From a bacterium (GTDB taxonomy: Bacteria; Vulcanimicrobiota; JABDET01), in contig JAKAVV010000001.1 in the NCBI GenBank assembly GCA_021817145.1, positions 1 through 64,000 of the forward strand: 64,000 nt of DNA. Direction: 5' to 3'. A program made the translations under genes and the position numbers. Below, one piece after another: positions 35,901 to 45,100 of the stretch. The notes below the pieces were generated by a model. The model was not told the DNA's origin. It saw only the letters and a list, made by a program, of their open reading frames with translations, and did not search any database. Positions within the stretch are counted from its first letter, which is position 1; every line of letters starts with the position of its first letter.

Positions 35901-38518
35901 AATAATTCCTTTAATTGGGCTTTCACTGCTTGGTGAATTAAGTGCAGATTGAATTTAAGATGAGCCAGGGTGAGAGAGTTCAATTTCGAGCTCTGTTTTG
36001 CCAGGTCTTGCTGAATTTCATTCTGGATATAACCTAATTGAAGATAAGCAAGATCTCGAGCATCTTGCAGAAGGGTCGTATGAAATTCACTGTGAGGTTG
36101 AATGGCAAGGCTGATCAGATGATTTAAGTAAGCATCCTGCAGGGATCTTCTGAATCCATTGATATTTTCTCCTGTCCTGACCTCGCTGAAAAAGGTGTAA
36201 GTCATCCAGGAAAACAGATGACTTAACGTTAAAATTTGATCTGGATTTTTTACCTCTTTCTGCATGGTTAAGATTCGATTTAAAACAACAGGGGAGAAAA
36301 ATTGGCGCAGAACCGCGTTCTGCATGACTGCGATTTTTCTCCGGATCGGATAATTATAGGGCTTTAAAAAATCATCAGGAGTTGAAAAATGATCATACCA
36401 TACTTCTGGAGCCAGCTTATTTAAAAAGTTCGGGGAAAATGAAAAGGCATGAGGAGAAAAAAGATAACGATTTAAAATATGCAGGGCAGTCACTTGAACC
36501 GCTTTTGAAACAGGGGTTAATGGCAGGGTTGAACCTGGATCCCCTTTATGGCTTTTGCTGTAATACTCCCCTCCAATAAATCGAGCCACATCTTGTGTGT
36601 AAAAAGCGTATCCTCCAAAAGTCATATCAAAAGCCACTCTTAAACGATGATAACTTTCCCCTTTTTGGGGCCATTTTTTGTTTATCTCTTTCCATAATCT
36701 GCGATAAAGGTGGAACCTGTAAACCGCGTATTTAAGAGGATTGCTGGATAGATCAAAGATTTCGCTTAAAGGGTCAATGGCATAAGGTCCATAAGTGTTT
36801 TCATCGGTTTCATAAACATGTCCTGGTTCTGCAGATTCAGACGCGATTTTTTCCAGCGCTTTTTTGTCCTGTTCAGGGGTTTTCCCTTTTAAAGGAGTGT
36901 ACCCGTATTGAATTGCCCAATAATCATAAACACCAATGGTTGGAGTGAAATAATTGACTTTCATTTTAGGGGAGGGAGGGATATTGGCGGGAAGGTAATC
37001 CATGACAGATGCAGATAACCCTTTTTTGCTCGTTATTTTGTAATTGAAAATATCTTTAAATGGAAGATAAGTGCTGGCATGAAAGTTGTGTCTGAGTCCA
37101 AGACAGTGCCCTGTTTCATGCATGATCACGGATTTTAGGTAAGAATCAATAAACCAGTTTGGCACTTTGAAATGAGAAGGATGAGGGGAGTTTAAAGCAA
37201 GAGAAATAGCCCCAAGCTCCCCCTGCTGTTCTTCCAGTTCAGAGAAAATGGATAAATCCCCTAAATCACTCCCATGAGAAAGAGAACGGACAAATTGATT
37301 TTGGAGATATTGTGTTAAATCCAGAGAAGGGCTGATTTCATTCACATAAAGTCGTTTAATATCTCTTATCATCTCCCCATCAATCACAACCTGGGCGCTG
37401 TAAATCTCTCCGGTTAAAGGGTTTACTTCAGAAGGTCCAAAGGATGAGAAATCAGAATGGCTGGAATCCATCCAATACACCATATTGTATCTGATATCCC
37501 CTGGTTTCCAGGTTGAATGATCGGGCTGGATCTTCACTTCAACAGCGTGTTTAATTCCGATTTTAGCAAAGGCTTTGTTCCATTCTAAAATGGCGGATTT
37601 AATGACATCTCTGTATTTTTTTGGAGTTGTGTTTTCAATCCAGAAAACAATCGGTTTTTTATGCAGGTTCCAGCGATTGATATAAAGGATAATGGGGGAA
37701 TTGACACGATGGCTTGAGAAATTTCGGATGGCTGTTAAAAAATACCCAATTCGATCATCGGCTAGTCTTGGAACATAGTGATCTTTTGGAAGCTGGGAGA
37801 TGCTGAAATGAACCCCAAGGGTTAAGGATCTCCAATTCGGGATGACCTGGAGATAATTTAAATTTTTTGGTTTGGAAGAAGTGACAAAAACATCGCTGGC
37901 TTGAATTTCGTCATTTAAAGGGAAAGCTTTTCCCCCTTGAATAAAACTTCTCGAAGAATCAAATCGGTAATGTCCATGGAGAGATTGATTGAGATCATGA
38001 GAAAGCCCTGCCATGCTCGATAAAAACGAAGGGTTAATCTGGATGAGAAGATCGTGATTTTTAGGGTTAATGGACACAATTTTTAAGCTGGCTAAAACCG
38101 AATCCGTGAAATCCTCTTGAACTGCTTTTGCTTGAGTTGTTTTTCGAGCAGCGGCAAAATAGGGGTTCTCTTCAATAAACTGAATTTTATGATGGATTCT
38201 TCGCCATTTAAAGATGAAGTTATTGATGGGAGAACCAGTAACCCAGCCTCCTGAGCCTAAACCGCGGGTTAAGCTTATCGTCAATAAAAAAGGGGAATTT
38301 AGCTGCTTCTTTGAGATTTCAAGGAGGAATTTTCCATGTTTTTTATACAGGGTAAAAAGCCCTTTTATTTTTTCAGCGTTTTTTGTAACCTTTTTAAAGG
38401 ATTTAAAGGGCCCTTTCTTTTTAGGGTGGGGCTTGTGGACCGGCTTCGCAAAACCGGGAAGAATTAAGAACGAAAAAAGAACAGAGTAAATGAAACTTTT
38501 TTTTAGAAGAGAGACCAT
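35897..38518 (-). CDS. secreted zinc metalloprotease (DUF5117/DUF4953 type)
   Basis: The start is the ATG at 38518 (MVSLLKKSFIYSVLF), 2 bp after the alaS stop, with AAAGGAG upstream. The signal peptide ends near GFAKPVHK. About residue 468 has HETGHCLGLRHNF, the extended metzincin zinc site HExxHxxGxxH. The N-terminal half has segments typical of the DUF5117 family (SKKQLNSPFLLTISLTRGLG; RWRRIHHKIQFIEENPYF). The family is best known from Bacteroidetes; its substrates are unknown. The length of 873 aa is typical. The stop overlaps the proposed start of the mutase gene. Confidence 0.85.
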   Translation of the reverse strand: MVSLLKKSFIYSVLFSFLILPGFAKPVHKPHPKKKGPFKSFKKVTKNAEKIKGLFTLYKKHGKFLLEISKKQLNSPFLLTISLTRGLGSGGWVTGSPINNFIFKWRRIHHKIQFIEENPYFAAARKTTQAKAVQEDFTDSVLASLKIVSINPKNHDLLIQINPSFLSSMAGLSHDLNQSLHGHYRFDSSRSFIQGGKAFPLNDEIQASDVFVTSSKPKNLNYLQVIPNWRSLTLGVHFSISQLPKDHYVPRLADDRIGYFLTAIRNFSSHRVNSPIILYINRWNLHKKPIVFWIENTTPKKYRDVIKSAILEWNKAFAKIGIKHAVEVKIQPDHSTWKPGDIRYNMVYWMDSSHSDFSSFGPSEVNPLTGEIYSAQVVIDGEMIRDIKRLYVNEISPSLDLTQYLQNQFVRSLSHGSDLGDLSIFSELEEQQGELGAISLALNSPHPSHFKVPNWFIDSYLKSVIMHETGHCLGLRHNFHASTYLPFKDIFNYKITSKKGLSASVMDYLPANIPPSPKMKVNYFTPTIGVYDYWAIQYGYTPLKGKTPEQDKKALEKIASESAEPGHVYETDENTYGPYAIDPLSEIFDLSSNPLKYAVYRFHLYRRLWKEINKKWPQKGESYHRLRVAFDMTFGGYAFYTQDVARFIGGEYYSKSHKGDPGSTLPLTPVSKAVQVTALHILNRYLFSPHAFSFSPNFLNKLAPEVWYDHFSTPDDFLKPYNYPIRRKIAVMQNAVLRQFFSPVVLNRILTMQKEVKNPDQILTLSHLFSWMTYTFFSEVRTGENINGFRRSLQDAYLNHLISLAIQPHSEFHTTLLQDARDLAYLQLGYIQNEIQQDLAKQSSKLNSLTLAHLKFNLHLIHQAVKAQLKELL

Positions 38519-38519
38519 T

Positions 38520-41318
38520 TTAAACTCCTTTCTGCTGGACAACACTCAATTTTTCTTGGACCATTTTTTTAGCTTCTTGAAAAGCGGTTTCTATTTTTTT
38601 TATTTCTTTCCCCCCTGCTTCCGCTAAATCCGCTTTTCCACCTCCACCTCCACCCAGCATTTTAGAGACAGGCTTGATTAATTCAAGGGCTGAAAACCCT
38701 TTTTGGATCAGATCAGGGGTTATTCCGCAGATCAGGCTGATTTTTTCCTTTTCAACAGAGGCTAATAAAATAATTCCGCTTTTTATCTGCTTTTTTAAGG
38801 TGTCAACCATTGCTCTAAGGGCTTCTTTCCCATCTGTTTCGACTTTTACGCTGATCCAGGTAATCCCAGCGATTGATTCCGCTTTTTCTTTTAAAGATAA
38901 AGCTTGTTGAGCTGCTCGCTCCTGCTGCAGCATTCGAATCTTTTTCTCATCCTCTTTTTTTTCTTGGAACAAGATGTCCATCTGCATTCCTAAATTTTCT
39001 GGAGCTGCATCATCAGCCTTTAAACTCTCAGAAGCTTTTTTGGCAAAGGTTCTTAATTCTTTGTAATATTGATAAGCCGATTCTCCTGCTCTTGCTTCAA
39101 TTCTTCTCATTCCTTTCGCAATGGAGGATTCTTTTAAAAGAACAAATAATCCGAGCTCTCCTGTTGATTCAGCATGAGTTCCACCGCACAATTCTCTGCT
39201 GAATTCGTTTACTAGAACAGCTCTCACTTTCTCTCCATATTTTTCCCCAAAAAATGCTAAAGCCCCTAACTCTTTTGCTTTTTCAGGTGTTGTGATTCGG
39301 GTTTCAATTTGGAAATTAGATTGAATTTTTTGATTGACTAAATGCTCAATTTTTTGAATCTCTTCAAAGGTGAGGGCATGGGGATGAGAAAAATCCAGAC
39401 GCAGATAAGTGTCGCAGACATAAGAACCTGCCTGCTGAACATGGGGTCCTAAAATTTCTCTAAGAGCTGCATGAAGAAGATGGGTGGCAGTGTGGTGTTT
39501 TCGGATCTGTTTGCGCCGATCTCTATTGACCTGGGCTTTTACTGTTTCTCCTTGTTTCAATCCCCCTTTTTTAATGAAGACAGTATGGAAGAAAATTCCC
39601 CCTTCATTTTTTTGAGTATCTAAAACCTCTGCCTCTCCTGTTTCCCATCTGAGGATTCCTGTGTCCCCAACCTGCCCTCCGCTTTCAGCATAAAAAGAGG
39701 TTTTGTCCAAAACCAAGATCCCTTTTTCTTCTTGGTTTAATATCTCAGTTTGCTCTTGTTTTTTGTTTTCAAGAAGTTTTTGAAGGAGCAGGATTTTTCC
39801 CTCTGCTTCAGTTTTTTCATATCCTAAAAACTCTGTGGGTCCAAGGATTGTGGCAGAAGCTGACAGTGAGTTTGATCCTTGATTCTCAAAAGCCGTATCC
39901 AGTAAATCCACAATCCCGTGTCTGGAAGCTCTGGACCGTTCTCTCTGTTTTTCCATCTCTTCCCGAAATCCCGCTTCATCCACCTTAAACCCATCATTTT
40001 CCAGCAGTTCTTTTGCCACTTCAAAAGGGAGCCCTTTTTCATCATGATATTTAAAAAGAATCTCTCCTGGAACAATCCTGATTCCATTTTGAAGCTTAAC
40101 AACCCCATCCTGAGATTGGACAGAGTTCCCTATTTCATGAAATAAGTCTAAACCAACTGTGTCAAGGAGTTTTTTATACTCTTCATATCCTTGTCTCACT
40201 GTTTTTATGATAATCTCTCTTTTTTCATCTAGTTCAGGGTAAAAAGAGGCATACGTGCCTATAATATGATCAACATAATCCGCTAAAGAGGTTTTTCCTG
40301 GGAAAAGGGTTCTAAAATGAAGAGATGCCCGTCTCAGAATTCTCTGCAGAACATACCCTCTCCCTTCATTTGAAGGGTAAACCCCATCTCCAATCGCAAA
40401 ACAAACAGCTCTGAGATGATCTGCCACAATACGGGCAGCATAATTTTTCTTTGGCTGGGAGGTGAGATTATCAGGATAATCAATCCCGAGAAGTCCTTTC
40501 ATAATCAGTTTAAACAAATCGGTTTCATAAGGGGAATCTTTATTTTGCAGCACCATGGTTAATCTTTCAAGCCCTGCCCCTGTATCAATATTTTTTTGGG
40601 GAAGTTCATGAAGGTTTCCTTTTTCATCTTTGTGATACATAGTAAAAACAAGGTTCCAAATTTCAATATACCGATCACAGGGTTCTCCTGATGGTTTTAT
40701 ATTCTCGCATCCAGGTTTGCACTCTGGTTTTCCGCAGCTTAACTTTTCTCCGCGGTCGAAGTAAATTTCAGTGTCAGGTCCACAGGTTCCGGTTTTTCCA
40801 ATGGGTCCCCACCAGTTGTCTTCTAATCTGTAGATTCTTTCTTCAGGAAGTTTTATCTTGTCTCTCCAGATACGATATGCTTCTTCATCTTTTGGATGAA
40901 TACTCACAAACAGTTTATCTTGTGGGAGACAATAAACATGAGTGAGGAGTTCCCAAGCCCATTCAATCGCTTCTTTTTTAAAATAATCCCCGAACGAGAA
41001 ATTTCCCAGCATTTCGAAGAAAGTGTGATGGCGAGTGGTTCTCCCGACTTTTTCAATATCATCTGCTCTTAAACATTTCTGACAGGTGGTGATTCTGGGA
41101 TAAACAGGTTTAGCAATTCCTGCAAATTCAGCTTTAAAAGGGGACATTCCAGCAGTCACCCAGAGAAGGGTTGGATCATTCGCTGGAATTAAAGGAAAGC
41201 TGGGAAGCCGTTTGTGGTCTTTATTCTCAAAAAATTCTAAAAACTTTTCTCTAACATTCCGACTATCCCACTGTTCAGGCATAAGAGGAGTTCCACTCCC
41301 TAAAGGCTGTGAATTCAT
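38520..41318 (-). CDS. alaS: alanyl-tRNA synthetase
   Basis: The 932-aa class II synthetase begins with VREKFLEFFENKDHKRLPSF and TLLWVTAGMSPFK (motif 1/2 region), and FFEMLGNFSFGDYFK follows. The editing domain has HHTATHLLHAAL and CGGTHAESTGELG (zinc site). The C-Ala domain ends with MLGGGGGGKADLAEAGG. It charges tRNA-Ala and hydrolyses mischarged Ser/Gly. The length is a little above average. Confidence 0.97.
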   Translation of the reverse strand: MNSQPLGSGTPLMPEQWDSRNVREKFLEFFENKDHKRLPSFPLIPANDPTLLWVTAGMSPFKAEFAGIAKPVYPRITTCQKCLRADDIEKVGRTTRHHTFFEMLGNFSFGDYFKKEAIEWAWELLTHVYCLPQDKLFVSIHPKDEEAYRIWRDKIKLPEERIYRLEDNWWGPIGKTGTCGPDTEIYFDRGEKLSCGKPECKPGCENIKPSGEPCDRYIEIWNLVFTMYHKDEKGNLHELPQKNIDTGAGLERLTMVLQNKDSPYETDLFKLIMKGLLGIDYPDNLTSQPKKNYAARIVADHLRAVCFAIGDGVYPSNEGRGYVLQRILRRASLHFRTLFPGKTSLADYVDHIIGTYASFYPELDEKREIIIKTVRQGYEEYKKLLDTVGLDLFHEIGNSVQSQDGVVKLQNGIRIVPGEILFKYHDEKGLPFEVAKELLENDGFKVDEAGFREEMEKQRERSRASRHGIVDLLDTAFENQGSNSLSASATILGPTEFLGYEKTEAEGKILLLQKLLENKKQEQTEILNQEEKGILVLDKTSFYAESGGQVGDTGILRWETGEAEVLDTQKNEGGIFFHTVFIKKGGLKQGETVKAQVNRDRRKQIRKHHTATHLLHAALREILGPHVQQAGSYVCDTYLRLDFSHPHALTFEEIQKIEHLVNQKIQSNFQIETRITTPEKAKELGALAFFGEKYGEKVRAVLVNEFSRELCGGTHAESTGELGLFVLLKESSIAKGMRRIEARAGESAYQYYKELRTFAKKASESLKADDAAPENLGMQMDILFQEKKEDEKKIRMLQQERAAQQALSLKEKAESIAGITWISVKVETDGKEALRAMVDTLKKQIKSGIILLASVEKEKISLICGITPDLIQKGFSALELIKPVSKMLGGGGGGKADLAEAGGKEIKKIETAFQEAKKMVQEKLSVVQQKGV

Positions 41319-41354
41319 GTATAACGACTGCTATTTTTTTCAAGCTGCTGTTTT

Positions 41355-41858
41355 CTACTGCTGTTTCTGTGAAGAATGTGAAGTTTGAGAAGCTTCGAAC
41401 TTCTGCACCATTTCATGCCATTTAGCAAGCTGTTCTGGAGTTAAAACTCCAAGAATCGTCCTTCCCAGTTTAATCCTTTGATAACGAATTTCTCCGCTGA
41501 TTTCAGCGCTTTTTTCAACCTGCAGCTTAATCTTTTTTAAACTGGCTTTTTTATTAAGAAGATCTTGGAGGTTTAATTCTGAAAGGCTGAGATCCGCGTT
41601 TAATTTAATCATATCTTTCTGAAACTCTTCAAAAGCCATTTTCATGGCTCCTAACTGAGTTTTTGTTAATCCCAGAGGTTTCGCATAATCCCAGATAAAC
41701 CCGAATTGGGGTTTAGAAGAAGGTGTGTTCGTGTTTGATGCTGCTGAAGGATGGGTTCCTGCAGCCCCCCTGGTTTGCGTTTGAGAAAAAACCGCAGAGA
41801 TGCTTAAAGAGCTGAAGAGAAAGAAAGCGGCGAATAACTTTAAAAAAAACCTTTTCAT
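41355..41858 (-). CDS. Spy/CpxP-like periplasmic LTXXQ protein
   Basis: The 167-aa protein has a signal peptide (MKRFFLKLFAAFFLFSSLSI) and an all-helical body with LGLTKTQLGAMKMAFEEF and ILGVLTPEQLAKWHEM, two LTxxQ-type motifs. Family members are periplasmic chaperones or regulators induced by envelope or metal stress. The N-terminal mature part is Ser/Thr/Asn-rich. It lies 36 bp upstream of alaS on the same strand. Its function here is inferred from the family. Confidence 0.75.
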   Translation of the reverse strand: MKRFFLKLFAAFFLFSSLSISAVFSQTQTRGAAGTHPSAASNTNTPSSKPQFGFIWDYAKPLGLTKTQLGAMKMAFEEFQKDMIKLNADLSLSELNLQDLLNKKASLKKIKLQVEKSAEISGEIRYQRIKLGRTILGVLTPEQLAKWHEMVQKFEASQTSHSSQKQQ

Positions 41859-41892
41859 GATTGAATGACCCTCCTCGATGTTTTTTTGATCT

Positions 41893-41922
41893 GTTTTCTT
41901 TCTTTTCTACGAAAAAGAAAAC
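41893..41922. promoter_or_regulatory. 9-bp inverted repeat between divergent genes
   Basis: GTTTTCTTT (41893-41901) is complementary to AAAGAAAAC (41914-41922). It lies between the spy-like gene (minus) and the deaminase (plus). It could be an operator or a hairpin; no regulator can be named. Confidence 0.4.
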
Positions 41923-41982
41923 ACCCCTTCAGAAAGTTCATAAATTGGCAATAAAGCCGCAGAAACATTCGGCATTAAAGTA

Positions 41983-41991
41983 TGGTATGAT
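41983..41991 (+). promoter_or_regulatory. extended -10 promoter at the deaminase start
   Basis: TGGTATGAT (TATGAT at 41986-41991) ends 9 bp before the ATG at 42001. The predicted transcript start is near 41998, so the mRNA would have almost no 5' leader. No ribosome site lies upstream of the ATG. Confidence 0.5.
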
Positions 41992-42000
41992 AAAATCAGA

Positions 42001-42639
42001 ATGATAAATACAGTTCAAGGTTTTAACCCAACCTATTATCATAAACAGCAGCAGTCTGCTCCTGCGGCAAAGACTCCTGAACAATCCCCTTCTTTAATGG
42101 AAATAAAACCCTGGATTCCAAAAATGAAAGAAGTGATTCACAAAAGCCGTTATGCTGCGCCCAATATGACAGACCAGGACTGGGTTCTATTAGCCTGTTC
42201 TGAAGCATTAAAATCGCCGGCAGGATGGGGCAGGGTAGGAGCTGTTCTGGTTAAAAACGGAAAGATGATGGGGAAAGGCGCATCTGTTGGCGGGTTGAGG
42301 ATTCATGCAGAAATGGATGCTTTAAAAAATGCGGGAACCCTTGGTCATCCTGAATTAAATAAAGATGTTACCGCTTATGTGACTCTTCAGCCTTGCAATT
42401 TTCGGGATTCTGGCGTTCCATTCAAATCTTGCTGTCATTATCTTGCTGAATCCGGCGTGAAAAAAGTTGTTTTTGCCGGCGTTGATCCAAGAGTTGGAGA
42501 AAAAGGGCTTGATTATTTAAGATCCCATGGAATTCAGGTGGAGCAGATCCAGGATCCCAAAATACAGGCTTTAGGGGAAAAGATTTTTAATTTACTGGAT
42601 ACCCCGATCCCTTCTTCCTGGAGAAAAGAGCTTTGTTGA
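42001..42639 (+). CDS. cytidine/deoxycytidylate deaminase-like (RibD-type) zinc enzyme
   Basis: The 212-aa protein has a deaminase zinc site: HAEMDALKNAG (His and catalytic Glu near residue 102), and TLQPCNFRD...CCHYLAESGVKKVVFAGVDP. The spacing between the first zinc Cys and the next Cys pair is about 11 residues, longer than in CDA (2) or RibD (about 8). The order and the trailing GVDPR resemble the RibD deaminase domain; no reductase domain follows. The first 45 residues are Gln/Pro-rich. The substrate is unknown (nucleotide, pterin or riboflavin precursor). Confidence 0.75.
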   Translation: MINTVQGFNPTYYHKQQQSAPAAKTPEQSPSLMEIKPWIPKMKEVIHKSRYAAPNMTDQDWVLLACSEALKSPAGWGRVGAVLVKNGKMMGKGASVGGLRIHAEMDALKNAGTLGHPELNKDVTAYVTLQPCNFRDSGVPFKSCCHYLAESGVKKVVFAGVDPRVGEKGLDYLRSHGIQVEQIQDPKIQALGEKIFNLLDTPIPSSWRKELC

Positions 42640-42674
42640 AGGAACTTATACGAACTTAAGGAAAAATTAAAGAT

Positions 42675-42854
42675 ATGCCCTCAACTGAAAAACAAGAAGA
42701 GACTCGCTACTGTCCTACATGTGGGAAAAAGACGATTCATCTGGTTACAAGAATTGTTCTCCCCATGCTTTCTGGAGAAGATTCCTCTGGAGGAGGAAAG
42801 GGAGATATTGTAAAAGTAGAGTGCAAAACTTGCGGAACTGTTGATAATCGTTAA
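42675..42854 (+). CDS. small zinc-ribbon protein
   Basis: This 59-aa frame starts at ATG 42675, 35 bp after the deaminase, with AAGGAAAA upstream. It has two CxxC knuckles (YCPTCGKK near residue 13, and VECKTCGTVDNR at the end) separated by a Ser/Gly loop (SGEDSSGGGKGD). It reads as a compact zinc ribbon of unknown role, probably co-transcribed with the deaminase. Confidence 0.6.
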   Translation: MPSTEKQEETRYCPTCGKKTIHLVTRIVLPMLSGEDSSGGGKGDIVKVECKTCGTVDNR

Positions 42855-42904
42855 TTTTTTAATCGAACCGCTCTTTCTTTGAATTATTTCGTTTCTTTTA
42901 CTTT

Positions 42905-43681
42905 TTACTGTACAGAAACCGTTAAAGAGCTTAAAGCAAAATTTTCGTAATCGCTGGTTGTTAATCCAGGTAAATCAATTGGATCTTCAAGATAATCATC
43001 GGGTTGATTATTAATAGTGTAAGGATTCGACACATTGACATTAAAATTGATTAAAGGAGGAATTGTTGGAAGAGTCGCTCCTATTTCACTGATCACTGGT
43101 GGAATGCAGAGAGATTGTGGGTTCAAACAAGTAACCAGTGAACTTGAAGCAGGGACAATATAAGTAAAAACATTTAAATTAAACTGGTCTGCATTTTGCA
43201 GATAGTGATCTGGTAGGGTTAAAGCAATGGTGAAACTGTTTCCATTGGATGATATGCTTCCAGGTGTAATGGCTTGAGGACCTGTCCACTGCTGAGGCTG
43301 CTGGGAGGTTGGAGAAGCGATTCTATCATTTCGAATCCAGCCCCCATTATCCAGTTCAAAATAATCGGTCCAGGTGTCAGGATTGGTTGTGACAAGAGTA
43401 TCGCTGCCAATTAAACTGCTGTTCAAATCATTGACAGCAATTCGATATACTCCCAGATATTGGGTTCCATTCTCAGAAAAAGAGGTGGTAATGGCTCCTT
43501 GGACAGTGACTTGAAATCTGAGGGTTTTTACCGTAGGAACAATCACTGGGGGAGGCCCTGTCGCGCACCCCGAAAAAATAAAGGGGATAAGGACAGAAAA
43601 AAGAAAAGGGGATAAAAGCCATGAAATGGCTCCTTTTATCTTGTTTATCCGGCTTTCTGCTGATTTTGTCATTTCCGCCAT
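42905..43681 (-). CDS. putative lipoprotein
   Basis: The 258-aa protein has a hydrophobic N-terminus and a lipobox-like IFSGCATG (Cys near residue 39). About 220 mostly beta-rich residues follow (KTLRFQVTVQGAITTSFSEN, WTDYFELDNGGWIRND, LTVSVQ end). I do not recognise a domain. The reading up to the lipobox is long for a signal peptide, and its ATGs (43681, 43672) lie 50-60 bp inside the divergent lnt gene. A non-ATG start nearer the lipobox is possible. It is, fittingly, next to lnt, the enzyme that completes lipoprotein acylation. Confidence 0.6.
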   Translation of the reverse strand: MAEMTKSAESRINKIKGAISWLLSPFLFSVLIPFIFSGCATGPPPVIVPTVKTLRFQVTVQGAITTSFSENGTQYLGVYRIAVNDLNSSLIGSDTLVTTNPDTWTDYFELDNGGWIRNDRIASPTSQQPQQWTGPQAITPGSISSNGNSFTIALTLPDHYLQNADQFNLNVFTYIVPASSSLVTCLNPQSLCIPPVISEIGATLPTIPPLINFNVNVSNPYTINNQPDDYLEDPIDLPGLTTSDYENFALSSLTVSVQ

Positions 43682-45075
43682 TTAATTTCTTTCCTTTAGC
43701 CTGGTTCGCTTTTGTTCCTTTGTTTTTTTCTGTCCAGAGTCAAACCCGATCCAAAGTAGTATTCTCAGTTATTGTTTGTTTTCTTCTTTTTTATCTTGAG
43801 TTTGTCCGCTGGATCACGATTTTTGCCTGGTATGGCTGGATTTTTGCGGCTTTTTATCTGGTTCTGCTGACCGCTCTTTGGGCATGGTTTGTTTCTCCTT
43901 TATTAAAAAACTCTAAATTTTCCTGGGTTAGACTTCTTGCTTTGAGCTTTTCTTATGCTTGTTTAGAGGTTGTCTTTGGGATAGGGACTCTGGCATTTCC
44001 ATGGGGGGATCTGGGGTATTCCCAGTGGAAGTTTCTGCCTGTTGTTCAAATAACCAGTTTAGTTGGTGTTACAGGCTTAAGTTTTTTAATTTTTTCCTGC
44101 AGTCAGCTTTTATTTTGGGGGATCAGGAACAAGAAACTTTATCTTCTTTTTTCAGGATGTTTATGCTTTATTATCCCCTTTGTTTTTGGGACAGCCCGCC
44201 TTCAAGAAAAACCGCAGCGCAGAACGATTTCAACAGCTTTAATTCAGACCAATGATCCGGAGAGTTTAAAATGGAGTCAAAAAGCTTTTCAAAGTTCTCT
44301 TGTTGAGTTAAATCAGCTTATTTTAAAGGCGGGTAAAGAGCATCCTGACTTAATCATTTTACCTGAAACCGCTGTTACCGGTTATTTGAATCGAGATCCG
44401 GTTCTCCAGGGACTTGTGAGAAAATGGGCTCTGAAAACTAAAACTTATCTAGTTGTTGGAACGTTACTGGATAAAAAGGGATCTCCAGAAAATTCCCTTG
44501 TTTTAGTCAATCCTAATGGGTTTTGGAGACAGAAATATGTGAAAGTCAGATTGGTTCCTTTTGGGGAATATGTTCCCCAGTTTTTTAATCCTTTTAAAAA
44601 ATATATTCCTGTTTTAAGAGGGCTTGTTAATTTTAGGGCAGGGAAAAAATTCAAAGTCTTTCATTTCCCAGAAGGTAAATTTGGAACGATGATCTGTTTT
44701 GAATCCTCTTTTGGATGGATTTCCAGAAAATTAACGGATAGGGGAGGGGAGTTTCTGATTGTATCCAGCAATGATGCTTGGTTTGAAGGGACGCCTGCGC
44801 AGCAGATGCATGCTTCCATGGCCATTTTTCGAGCGGTTGAAAACAAAAGAAGTTTTCTTCAGGTTGGGAATACAGGTATATCCTGCGCCATTAATCCTTA
44901 TGGGAAAATTATCGTCTGGCAGAAACCTGAAACAAGAGCAGTTGTCATGGCAAAAATACCGCTTGAAACAGGATTAACGGTTTATGATAAGATAGGGGGA
45001 TTTCTCCCTTATTTTTGGATTTTTGGATTTCTTGTTTTGATTGGATTAACAGTTATTCAGGATCGCAAGGTTTAA
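43621..45075 (+). CDS. lnt: apolipoprotein N-acyltransferase
   Basis: The 484-aa protein has six N-terminal membrane segments (residues 1-190), starting LLLSCLSGFLLILSFPPFNF, a typical Lnt opening. A periplasmic nitrilase-like domain follows with the Glu-Lys-Cys triad: LPETAVTG (near 248), VKVRLVPFGEYVP (near 310) and GTMICFESSFGW (near 360). A final membrane segment closes the protein. It adds the third acyl chain to lipoproteins, a feature of diderm bacteria. GGGGAT precedes the ATG. It is followed by an LptC-like gene. Confidence 0.92.
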   Translation: MKWLLLSCLSGFLLILSFPPFNFFPLAWFAFVPLFFSVQSQTRSKVVFSVIVCFLLFYLEFVRWITIFAWYGWIFAAFYLVLLTALWAWFVSPLLKNSKFSWVRLLALSFSYACLEVVFGIGTLAFPWGDLGYSQWKFLPVVQITSLVGVTGLSFLIFSCSQLLFWGIRNKKLYLLFSGCLCFIIPFVFGTARLQEKPQRRTISTALIQTNDPESLKWSQKAFQSSLVELNQLILKAGKEHPDLIILPETAVTGYLNRDPVLQGLVRKWALKTKTYLVVGTLLDKKGSPENSLVLVNPNGFWRQKYVKVRLVPFGEYVPQFFNPFKKYIPVLRGLVNFRAGKKFKVFHFPEGKFGTMICFESSFGWISRKLTDRGGEFLIVSSNDAWFEGTPAQQMHASMAIFRAVENKRSFLQVGNTGISCAINPYGKIIVWQKPETRAVVMAKIPLETGLTVYDKIGGFLPYFWIFGFLVLIGLTVIQDRKV

Positions 45076-45100
45076 CCTAAAACCGGACGAATATCTGTTT

